Below, piece by piece: positions 34,401 to 43,674 of a DNA stretch of 64,000 nt. The notes below the pieces were generated by a model. It searched no databases and had not been told where the DNA came from. It saw nothing but the letters and a program-made list of their open reading frames with translations. How positions within the stretch are numbered: position 1 is the first letter of the stretch; the number at the start of each line of letters is the position of its first letter. The DNA lies in the NCBI GenBank assembly GCA_030435675.1, contig CM059622.1, positions 10,230,001 through 10,294,000 on the forward strand. Reading direction: 5' to 3'. The DNA comes from Steinernema hermaphroditum. Taxonomy: Eukaryota; Nematoda; Chromadorea; Rhabditida; Steinernematidae. The position numbers and the translations under genes were made by a program.

Positions 34401-36544
34401 ACAGCGGTCTAGGATGATGAATGAAGTGCACTTTGCATGCTGGCACCTGTCAGCTGTTGGAGCAGCAGTTTACTACGCACAATTAGAACCCAAGATCACA
34501 GCCCGGAGGGGCGCTAAACAGAGCCATCAAACAGTTTGGCGGACTCCGGAGGCAATTAAGTTGACAAATCAGCTGCCGAGGGCCTGTTTTCGCCAGTCAC
34601 ATTTCGGTCTGTTTGTCACAGAACTGTAGAGCGCCGTGTGTTTTCGTCCGCGCACATCGAAGTTCACTCGATTTTACAAAAGCGCTCGCGATAGATCAGC
34701 ATCAGGCAAGTATTTTGATCGGTTAGGCCTGCCTCGCGCAGTCTTCGCTCTCCCCTGGCGACCTTCTAAGAACCGAAGCACCCAAAGCCTGCGACCGAAC
34801 GCGGCGCAAACCCTTGAACCGCCGCTTTCTCGGCCTGATCTCCGGTGGTTCTTTCTTCGACGCCGTCTTCCGACGTCCCGTGATTCCTCGCCCCGTTTCG
34901 TAACATCTGATTTCGGCAATCCGTGCGATCAAAACAAGTGCCGTCAGTCTGGCGCAAGACGATCCTTCCGGGGCCAGGAATGCGCCACGAAACGACCGTA
35001 AACACGGAGCGGGCAATAGGGAGGGGGCGCAGAGGGTCCGAGGTTCGTGGCTGAGGGAAAACGTTTCAAATCACAGGCAAAACCTGTTTGGGACTGCTGC
35101 ATAGGTCTGCAGAGGGTGTCTGTTTACTCCGTGCAGACTGTCTATGTCTGCGAAGTCACGTTGTGGTCGACACCCTAAGGGGTCAAAGACGAGCCGTACA
35201 CTTCGGTTGTTAGGTGTGCTTCCAAGGTCACCACGCAGAGAGTTTAAAGTAGGAAATTATAAGTGACCGGTTTGCAGAAGACACAAAAACGTTTCCGACA
35301 GCGCGAGAACTAACAAGCAGCTATTATTGTGCTCCTCGATCACCGTGTGGGACCTGTTTCCCGAGAGTGTTTAATTTAGAACCCGGGATTGGCTTCGTCG
35401 ACATAAGCATCCCACAATCGCTTTTGTGCCTCCAGAACAACAACACCATTCTCCGGATCGTTTCCGAAAGGACATCTAACAAAATAAAAAGGACACAAAC
35501 CCTCTGGAACGCATCTGGACGATCTAATTGGATTAGAACGGCATCGAGCCAAGAGTATCGTCTCGAAAACAGCGCCATTTGGGATCGTTTCCTCGGATCA
35601 GAGAACACTCACACAGAAGCATTCCCTCCGGAGACGTTTTTTCGATCTCCCTCACTCCGCACGTACACGCCTAGCCGCCACCTGCCTAGCCACTCGTGAT
35701 CATCGAAAATCGTTCCAAATTCGATTAAAATCCCCTCGCGCAGCACTTCCTCGCATTCCTCAGATTCGGCGTCCTTCAGCCTCTCCTTCCCGCGTGGCGC
35801 ACTCTGGACCCCGACGTCACCCTCCGATCGATGCACTCCCTAACAAGTGCATCAGAATCGATGCCAACCTTCGGACTCCTGGCCCTCTCGTCATCCGATC
35901 CTCTGGAATCGGGGACAAACAGACTAATATTGGAAGATTTCCGCAGTTTACACGCTACCGTAGTCCGCGGACATCCTCCCGAGGACTGGAACTCGGGAAA
36001 CCGAGGATCGGACGGACAAAGAGTAAACGCAAACAAACAGAAAGCGGCGCACAAAAACAGCTGGCGACAAAATTAGCCGCCAGCTGGGCTAGCCGGGATC
36101 GGGGTTTTATCCTCGCGGGGAGGCGCCGCGCGATTGAGTGGTCAGCCGCCGATCAAACGGATCACCAGGAATCGCGTTTCCGACTCGCGTCACAGAGTCA
36201 TCGTGCGCGTTTCCGGAATCGCCTTCTGGGGAACAGGATGACTAATTGGCGGAGCGCAACTTTAACCGAAAACAGGTCAAATAAACTTCCCACGCGGTTA
36301 TGCCCACACGAGTCATGCCGCCAGCAACGCTTCGCCGCATCTCTACCATCAATCACGTCGGCTTATCGAACCGAATCCGTCGGCGCTTCCACGCGAACTG
36401 GAACTACCGCCGACTAATTGGTATCACCTCTTCTGATCCTCGACACAAGCTGTACAACTTGTCACTTCCACCGAATCTCGGCGACTCTATGTGAAACATC
36501 CTTTGGTCTTTGTTCCCTTATGGTTATGTATGCATGATTGATCG

Positions 36545-36612
36545 TTTGTGAGATGCGTTTCACCGGCTGTTTTGATATGGATGATGCATCAGCGATATCT
36601 CTCAAGCGGACG
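36545..36612. repeat. Diverged direct repeat, copy 1
   Basis: This segment shares an ordered set of words with 36990-37062: CATCGGCTGTTTT-like, ATGATGCATCA-like, then ATATCTCTCAAGCGG-like. Identity is roughly three in four by eye, with small indels. No coding role is apparent. Confidence 0.4.
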
Positions 36613-36989
36613 ACGACTCTTGGCCACGGATGCGATTGCGATTCCTCGGCCATTGAAAGGCTAACCGCCTAATCGCATTACCGACGACATCTCTGGCTAC
36701 AGTGACATCATTGTTTGAGAGTGGTAATCCAAAGCAAACAACGACACGGACTTGAAAAACTTCACTCGATACGATGGCACCTGAAGAGTGTGCCAACAAG
36801 ATGATGCGTTTCCGAACGGTCGATCCTCGTCCGAAAGTCTGAGTGCGACCGATCCTCCAGACATCTGAAGTAAGTGTTTCGAAACTGTCTAGAGTTTTCG
36901 TCATCCCATCATATCCACAGTCCGCCGAGCGTCATCAAGTTACGGTCACGTCACCCCTGGATCAAAGGCTCCGAACTCCTGATTCAGAG

Positions 36990-37062
36990 ATGTGTGAGCC
37001 ATGAGTTACATCGGCTGTTTTTTTATGGGCGATGCATCATCGAGATCTCTCATGCGGGCGCC
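36990..37062. repeat. Diverged direct repeat, copy 2
   Basis: This is the partner of 36545-36612, about 440 bases downstream in the same orientation and close to the PA2G4 3' end. Confidence 0.4.
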
Positions 37063-37210
37063 CTTTGAAGTCCACAAGTTCGGAGCTACTGATACAAAAG
37101 TGCTCACATGAAAAGAAACAAGACATAGACTACAACATAATCTTTAAAAAGAATCAAAAAAACAACGAACAAAAATCAACACCGGCTTACAGAACTCAAT
37201 CGAAGAGACA

Positions 37211-38595
37211 CTAAGCTTCTGGCTCAGCAGCAGGAGCAGCGGCCTTCTGGGCACCCTTCTTCTTAGGCTTGAGGGAAGACATTAGGATCTTCTTGATTTC
37301 GGGGTTGTTAATCTCGACTTTGCTGTCAACCACTTCAGTGTCCAAGGGAACGGCGCACGTCTTCAGCAGACCGTTAGGTTGGATGATCACGGTGGACTTG
37401 AACTGGGCGACGTACGTTCGGTCGGCTTCCGAGCATACCTGAATTGACATGAGTTGTGAACTTGTGATGGAATGAAAAGCATACAGGGTACGACTTTAGA
37501 AGTCCATGGCGCTCGCATTCGACCACACCCATCTTGGCCTTATTCTCGTCCCCAAAATCGCGAATATTGAACAGTAGAGTGCCGTGCTTCTGGGTGATGT
37601 CCGAGTAGAAAGTGCGCGAAGCCTTCATCTTCAGATTGTAAGCCGCGTCGTCCAGTCTTCGGTACACTGTAGTACGTCCTGTGTGATTCTTAGTCTTTCC
37701 TGAAAGTGATGTACCAAATTAGAACGTTTAAAATGAAGGCTAACGGTTACCGTCTCCGGTCGACATGAAGATGTTAACTGCATAAACTTCAAATGGTTCG
37801 AACTCGTATGTCGCGATCTTCGGCTTCTGATCATCAGATGGATTCAGCATAACGTACTTGTTCATTTCCAGATCCAAGACGTCTTGCTCCATTTGGTGGA
37901 AAAGCACATTTTCAATGGGCTTCACTTGGTAGATAAGCGCAAGATCATCAATTTTGGCGGAGACTTCGGTGCTCTTGAACTGTCCTGCGCGAAGCATGCG
38001 GATGGCCAACTCCATGCCATTGTACGCAGCTGTCATGACATCAGCCTGCAGCCCTGTGACCTTGTTGTCCTAAGAATATGGAATCAAAATGCTGAATGAT
38101 TCCATGACGAGGTTACCTTCGATGCACCGACAACAACGGTATGGGCGCAAGTACCGATGAATCCATCAATATGGACTCCCAATTCGATTTTTGCCATATT
38201 GCCATCTTGCAATATGGTATCTTCATCGCTCAGAAGAGGAGCGTAGCCACAAACCACATTGTTCACAGAGATGGACACGGGTTGGGCGATTCCGCGTTTC
38301 AGTTTTGTGTCCGCTCTTTTGTAGTTGGCGGTTAGTTCCAGCATGCGCTTATCGCCATCGATGCACAGCTGGGCAACGCTAGCGCCGGCCACAATTTTGG
38401 GAATGATCTCCTGTAACATAGGGCGTGAATATCAAGAAAGCGAAAAGAACACCTCACCTGCATGACCTGCTGGCCGATCTTACCGGCCTCAATGTACTTG
38501 TTGAGAACAACATCGTTGGCGGGTGTAGGCTTCTCTGGATGGGACTCGCAGCTGGCGCAGCTGCTTTCGCTCTCGTGCTTGTGACGACCAGCCAT
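37211..38595 (-). CDS. PA2G4: Proliferation-associated protein 2G4 (EBP1), methionine-aminopeptidase fold
   Basis: PA2G4/EBP1 is a catalytically inactive relative of methionine aminopeptidase 2 that binds ribosomes near the exit tunnel and acts in ribosome biogenesis and translation. The model has exons 38595-38458, 38410-38117, 38069-37751, 37699-37485 and 37438-37211, with introns of 46-51 bases, giving 397 residues (human 394). Early motifs include V-V-L-N-K-Y-I-E-A-G-K-I and a C-I-D-G-D stretch. Later ones are H-I-D-G-F-I-G (the metal-site region), M-G-V-V-E-C-E-R-H-G-L and V-A-Q-F-K-S-T-V. The C-terminus is Lys-rich then Ala/Pro/Glu-rich, as in the family. GGTTTCAG directly abuts the ATG, pointing to a trans-spliced 5' end. 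The gene is divergent from the small gene at 39172. Confidence 0.93.
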
Positions 38596-39171
38596 CTGAA
38601 ACCGAGACGCTCAACGTAGACAGATCCACAGACGCGGAACATGCAAAAAACTCATTCGAGGAGGGAGAAAGGATGAAACGCGGCCATAGGACAGAGGGAG
38701 ACCGGATACGGTGACTAGGGGCGAGGGTCGCCTGCATTCTTCGTTGCGGGACTCACGTACTTTACGAATGCCTCGCGGGAAATTGAAGCCCCACCGCTAA
38801 GCTCACAAAGTCAAAACCACAACAGTGACCCACTCCTGGTCTGTTTTTAAATGCAAAGTACGTTGTACTGGGCCGTAACGAGTTCCATTTTGACGCGGCA
38901 ACATATTATTTTGCGTTTATTGCATAAGACATGAGAGTGTACATTTAAAGCTTGAGTAGAGAAATCCTAACTTCGCACTTTGTTGACCGAATTAGTCGTT
39001 TTCTTCGTCTTTGTTGGAAGATTTTTCCATTGCAGCTTTTATACAAACAGTCCGCGCGTTCTTCTTTGCCAGCCTGATGAGATTCAGAATCAGGAAACTT
39101 CTTCGCATTCGGTCGCCGCTGGTGGACGCTCAAACGCTCTCTTACGTTCGTTTTAGAGCGCCGTGTCGACG
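38596..39171. promoter_or_regulatory. Divergent promoter region of PA2G4 and the small two-frame gene
   Basis: These 576 bases lie between a minus-strand start (38595) and the first plus-strand ATG (39172). A GTTTTAG acceptor-like site sits at 39150-39156, 15 bases before that ATG. No other element was identified. Confidence 0.35.
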
Positions 39172-39674
39172 ATGGTGAAGCCAACCACTGAAACGCTCTC
39201 CCACCTCCTGGTCATCAGTCAGCAGAAGCACAGAACATGGCAGAAGAAGAGCAACAACGACCATCTTCGACGAATGATCTTCCTATCAGGTATCATTCAA
39301 CAAGTGAACAAAGTGCTGAAGACCCAAAGGCCGGCAAAAAAACCAGCGTTCGAGATTTACAAAGACCCTATTGAATAGCAAATTGTTCAAAAGTAAATGC
39401 TAACCCTTCCTCGATAAATATCAGTCGATGCCTTTCTGCACCTAGCGCACAAAACAGAAGAAAAGAGCATTTGCAGAATCGAGAGGCACAAATGCTGGCT
39501 AGAACGCCTCTAGGCCTACAAAACACGCGCGAAAAAATTCTGGAAGAACGTGTGAAGTTTAAAGGTAGGCTCACTCAAACGAATCATTTACTCTCGAAGC
39601 GAACAGCCTCGACACCACCGTATTCGAGGCCGCTGTCGGTTCTTCTTGCAGCGGTTTGGGAATTTTTGGCGTAA
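39172..39674 (+). CDS. Small protein gene with two overlapping spliced frames
   Basis: I do not recognise a family. One donor (39290) and one acceptor (39424) join two frames that are both open. Frame 1 starts at the first ATG (39172) and ends in exon 2 near 39512, giving about 67 residues including H-R-T-W-Q-K-K-S-N-N-D-H and ending C-W-L-E-R-L. Frame 2 starts at 39237, uses exons 39237-39289, 39425-39564 and 39652-39674, and gives 71 residues with a helical, charged middle (N-R-E-A-Q-M-L-A-R-T, then E-K-I-L-E-E-R-V). Frame 2 uses every splice site with matching phase, while frame 1 has the first start codon. Either or both may be made. The GTTTTAG upstream fits a trans-splice site. RPL32 follows on the same strand. 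Confidence 0.45.
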
Positions 39675-39965
39675 TTTTAGGGCGAATTGCTGTCAGCCTT
39701 CTTGTGTGTTTTCGGATTCGATCTTCGTCGCCGTGTAAATCCCAGGCGTGATACTTGTTCGGGCGCGGTTCGGTATGAACGGGCGCAGTTTTCGATATCC
39801 AAGGGCCGGATTTCACCTCTCTCAAATTTGGTGGTGGTATTGATTTTCTGTTCGGTTTTGGAAAAATCTTACAGAACTCCTCTACGGCGGTACTCGCGCG
39901 ATGTCCGCGTTCGTGTGCTTAAGCCATCCTGTAAAATATTAATTTTAAGTTTATCACAGGTAAAC

Positions 39966-40370
39966 ATGGTTTTGTCAAACGGCAAGCGGGTGAAGATTGT
40001 CAAGAAGCACCCCAAGCGCTTCACTCGCCATGAATCCGACCGCTACTTGCGCGTTGGCGAGAGCTGGCGCAAGCCCAAGGGTATCGACAACCGTGTCCGC
40101 AGACGCTTCAAGGGACAACGCCGCATGCCCAAGATCGGATATGGAAACGCCAAGGCCACCCGTCATATGCTCCCCACCGGATTCAAGAAGATCCTCATCA
40201 ACAATGTCGGAGATTTGGATATGCTTCTCATGAACAACAAGCTCTACTGCGGAGAGATCGCTCATGCCGTCAGCAGCAAGAAGCGAAAGGAAATCGTCGA
40301 ACGTGCCCAGCTTTTGCGTATCCGCCTCACCAATGGTCATGCCCGCCTTCGCGCCGAGGAGCACGAATAA
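39966..40370 (+). CDS. RPL32: 60S ribosomal protein L32 (eL32)
   Basis: This is a structural protein of the large cytosolic ribosomal subunit. It is a single uninterrupted exon of 134 residues, the usual eL32 length (human 135). Characteristic segments are [10 protein letters not shown] near 13-22, [17 protein letters not shown] at 34-50, the P-K-I-G-Y-G motif at 55-60, R-H-M-L-P at 66-70, and the C-terminal [11 protein letters not shown]. Codon choice is strongly biased, as expected for a highly expressed gene. A TATCACAG acceptor-like site lies six bases before the ATG, so the leader may be trans-spliced. BPNT2 begins 147 bases after the stop on the same strand. Confidence 0.98.
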   Translation: MVLSNGKRVKIVKKHPKRFTRHESDRYLRVGESWRKPKGIDNRVRRRFKGQRRMPKIGYGNAKATRHMLPTGFKKILINNVGDLDMLLMNNKLYCGEIAHAVSSKKRKEIVERAQLLRIRLTNGHARLRAEEHE

Positions 40371-40517
40371 ACTGATTAAGTTGTTGTTTTTTGTTGAATA
40401 CGACCAAACTGTTATAAATTTTGATTGTTTGGCTGTTTATCCACGTCACCGATTGTTATCACAAGCGCCTGCGTCGTTCGGGATATCTAGTCACCGTTGT
40501 GGGAGTCGTCCGCTGAA

Positions 40518-41784
40518 ATGGCGAACTGGATTCAGGGAATGGAGGTGAAGGTGAATTACAAGAACACGTTGACGTTCGTGGTCGGCTGTGCCTTCTTCTA
40601 CTTGGCCTACCTCTTGTGGCGGGTGGAGGATCCGTTTCCGGAAATCGATGTCCAGATGCGCGACATCATTAGGTCGGTCATGGTTTCTGGTCTTTCCTGA
40701 ACGTTCGGCTTCAGCTATGCCGTTTTGGCTGTCGAGATGGGTGGCCACGCCGTGGCAGTCGTACACAACGAGAGCAAGGATCGCCTCAACATCCAGAAGA
40801 AGGGAATGACGGACGAAGGGAAGGCCGAATTGCTGACTCAGGCAGACCTCATATCGAACCATCTGATCCTGGATGTTCTCCAGAGGTTCCCAGGGATTCA
40901 GGTCATCTCCGAAGAAAAATCTGGACAGATCACGGAAGCGGAAGTCGAGAAGTATCGCACTGACAAGTACAGTTTGTGGCTAAGTATGCGAGAACAGCTC
41001 GATAAGATGCCTTCGCGGAAGCTCCCTCTTTCGCGGCTGGCCTTCTGGGTTGACCCACTGGATGCTACCCAGGAATTCACGGGTTAGCGTCTCTCTCCTA
41101 TTCGCATTTCAGAAAGTTCTCGTTCAGAAGGCTTAGTTGAGTACGTTACTGTGATGACCTGCGTCACGTTGGACGGAAAACCCATCTTTGGCGCGATCTA
41201 CAGGCCGTTTCAGAACGAAACAAGTACGCTTTCTCTGAACGTGAACTGCATGAACAGAGTTGCTTTCAGTTTTCGGCTTGGTGGGATGGGGAGCGATGAA
41301 AGCGAACGGAGAACTGATCAAGCATGACACCTCACCGGCCAACAAACACATCGTCGTTTCAAGGTACTGCAGAAATCGTTGAAAAGAGGCTTACGTTTCT
41401 TAGATCACACGCTGGGAAAGTCGAAGAACTAGCCAAAAAAGTATTCCCTGGGGAGTATACTGTAGAGCCAGCTGGGGGATCTGGCTACAAAAGTCTCCGT
41501 TTAGTTAATCACACTGCAGGTAAACTCTTCTTTCGATTCTTGTGATTATGTCACTTTTTCCAGAGTTGTATATGCACACGACGAAGATCAAGAAGTGGGA
41601 TACGTGCGCTGGCGACGCGATAATCCGATCCCTCGGCGGGTTGATGCTTGATCTTGACGGGCGACCAATCGATTACTCACCCGAACTGGATGTTGTGAAC
41701 GGTCGCGGACTGATAGCCAGCGTTTCCAGCCCGTACACGTACTACGCGAAAGTCAAGGACCATCTCAAGTCCATCGGATTGTGA
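40518..41784 (+). CDS. BPNT2: Golgi-resident PAP phosphatase / inositol monophosphatase domain protein
   Basis: BPNT2 (gPAPP, formerly IMPAD1) hydrolyses 3'-phosphoadenosine 5'-phosphate in the Golgi lumen, a by-product of sulfation. The model has exons 40518-40672, 40715-41082, 41113-41223, 41270-41363, 41404-41519 and 41564-41784, with introns of 30-46 bases, giving 354 residues (human 359). A single helix at about 16-34 is the type II membrane anchor. Metal-binding E-E-K-S-G lies near residue 130 and D-P-L-D-A-T-Q-E-F-T-G at 164-174. The second family motif W-D-T-C-A-G-D-A is at 293-300. The 30-base second intron is unusually short and should be verified. RPL32 upstream and CCDC115 downstream share the strand with gaps of 147 and 286 bases. 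Confidence 0.92.
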
Positions 41785-42070
41785 TGCTCAGACCCATCCA
41801 GTCGTCTTTCTTTCGGAGCTTTCGGTTTTATGGTGCTGCCATCGGCGTCATTCTGGCGCGTTTGCTTACGGGCTGTGGGAGATCTCCTTTGTACATTCCT
41901 TCTCCCTTCCACGCATAATATCTATTCGACTGTAACATAACTTTCATTATTTATTTCATAAAAACTTATCGAGTGTTTAACTTTTTCTTGCGTTTGCGTT
42001 TCTTATCGCTTGGTATCTGGAATATCTCGCACTTTTGAGCATCTTGTAACTGCTTTCATGTAGGTTGGCG

Positions 42071-42735
42071 ATGGGAATCAAGGAGATCAATGATCTGGCC
42101 ATGAAGCATCTCCGCTTGAAGGGCGAATACATCGATGTTATGAAGAATGTCGAAAAGATCCTCGACGAAAGTCGATTCAATCTGTCGAGGACCAAGTATG
42201 TTATCCAGATGGCGCGCTTTGCTGACTTCTACTTTCAGGTCGATTGTTGGGTTCAGCTTCGCCGATGCCGCTGCCGTCGACAATCGGGACATGACTGCGA
42301 CGGCCCGGTAGGTGTGCTATTCACGGATCACTTCCATCGAAACGTTGTAGCATCGATATCAAAGAGATCGATGGCGAAGAAACGTCCTTCGAATTCCATT
42401 ACGAACCCATTACTGTGGCGCCATCAAATAAGAATGACGACAAGGAGTCGGATGGGGAGAAAGAAACGGAAATTCGTAAGAGGCGAGCCGATTCTGACGC
42501 CTCCGAGGAAGCGTCAAAGACAACGACGATAAATTTCCGGCCTTTCGGACTCCTCGAACCCAGCACAGCTAAGAAGGCGAGGAGCGAAATCGCCCGCGCG
42601 CTTCCCCTGATCTGTCAGCTGGCCCAGCTTCGCTCGCGAATCACCACTTTGGATAAGGAGTACGTCACGCTCAGAAATTCTTTAGTCGAGGACGACGAGA
42701 CACTCAAGGAACTCGCCGCTATGAAGATTAGCTGA
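42071..42735 (+). CDS. CCDC115: CCDC115 / Vma22-like V-ATPase assembly factor
   Basis: CCDC115 (yeast Vma22) helps assemble the membrane sector of the vacuolar H+-ATPase in the ER/Golgi. The model has exons 42071-42195, 42239-42307 and 42351-42735, with 43-base introns, giving 192 residues (human 180). An N-terminal helix (1-40) ends with a S-R-F-N-L-S-R-T-K segment matching the family's L-A-K-A-R-Y. An acidic and Lys/Arg-rich variable middle follows. The C-terminal signature F-R-P-F-G-L-L-E-P then an A-R-S-E-I-A-R-A-L helix matches N-W-F-G-I-L-V-P in the human protein, and a coiled coil completes the chain. CATGTAG lies just before the ATG, consistent with trans-splicing. BPNT2 is immediately upstream, and U1 copy 2 lies downstream on the other strand. 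Confidence 0.85.
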
Positions 42736-42988
42736 AAGTGTTTCTGATGTCCATGCCAGTTTCGAGCGTTGTGATATATTGTATAATTAACGTTTAAGAG
42801 TCATTCCCTATTTGTGCGTCTTGTCCGAAATCCAGGGGGTACACAATGTGGGGCACAATGTATCGACCGTTGTCAGATTTTGGATCAACACTTAAAAAAA
42901 AAAGCCAAATCTCCTACATCGTTTTCATACAAACAGAAAAACCTCACCACAGGATTGCACGCTGCAAGGTGCAACCTGCATCATTTAC

Positions 42989-43152
42989 GCGGGGAAGCGC
43001 GAACGCTGTCCCCTGACTCAAAAATTTAGCTGTTGGCCAACTCCAACTCGGAGCTGCCACACGGGTCAGCCGGGAGCGAAAGTGCAATGTCCCAGCCTCG
43101 CCATGGATTCCCCGCCTTCATGATCGCGGGGAGACCCCAGCCAGGTAAGTTT
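42989..43152 (-). ncRNA. U1 spliceosomal snRNA, copy 2 (consensus form)
   Basis: The minus strand begins AAACUUACCUGG and folds as U1. Stem-loop I carries the U1-70K loop GAUCAUGAAGG, stem-loop II the U1A site AUUGCAC, then the Sm site AAUUUUUG and a UUCG-capped 3' hairpin. It differs from copy 1 (10797-10960) at five of about 164 positions. In each case where a binding consensus is known, this copy has the consensus base. The 3' end is placed by length. Confidence 0.95.
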
Positions 43153-43237
43153 ATGAAGCGTCCAGCGCCCACCACCCCATTCAGATGCGACTGTCTCGTT
43201 GCAACGGTGCGACGTGTTTACGCCAGAGAAAGCAGAG
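43153..43237 (-). promoter_or_regulatory. Proximal promoter (PSE-like) of U1 copy 2
   Basis: Positions 43187-43217 (-35 to -65) are identical to 10995-11025 upstream of copy 1, and the rest of the first 85 bases differs only at scattered positions. Similarity stops after about 43237. The block is the best candidate for the snRNA proximal sequence element. Confidence 0.75.
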
Positions 43238-43674
43238 AACAGTCTGTTCGCCGAACAGACATTAGCGGCGCCATTCGGCACTTGTTATCGCAGCTGCGAC
43301 AGGGAAAAACACATCTGCCGCAAAAAAATTGGTCACGAGAGTGCTCAGCCGGGCATCGGACCGTGTTCCGACGTCAGTCAGTTGACTTGCAACCTGCCGC
43401 ACACGGCTGCTTGATCGCCGGAGGGATTTGGCCACACACAGCGTCGCCGTGTCGACTTTGGGAAAACGGCGACGGCGCTCTCGAGAGTTCAACTTCGTTT
43501 TTGTAGTTCGAACTGTTCGACCTAAAAAGGGGAAATTAGGTTTCGCGGTCGTCGACTCCTCACCTCGTGGCTTCTTCAACCGGCGCGTTCCTCTACGTGA
43601 CGCGTTTTTTATTCGCTCTTTCTAAATGTTTCCGTCTTTTCAGAATCGCGTGTAGCTTCCCCGTCGTCTGCACC

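Larger units (their letters stand above)
31427..37210. other. 5.8-kb gene-poor interval upstream of MATH/BTB-like paralogue B
   Basis: No supported gene is seen. Open frames such as 35794-36417 (plus) and 32671-33165 (minus) lie in GC-rich sequence and lack domains. The interval should contain the promoter and any 5' exons of paralogue B, and at its right end the 3' region of PA2G4. A short GATC tandem (31720-31733) and a diverged direct repeat (36545 and 36990) are the only structures noted. Confidence 0.45.

Noticed and set aside
35794..36417. 207-codon plus-strand frame
   Set aside because: Arg/Ser/Thr-rich chance composition in GC-rich non-coding DNA with no recognisable feature.
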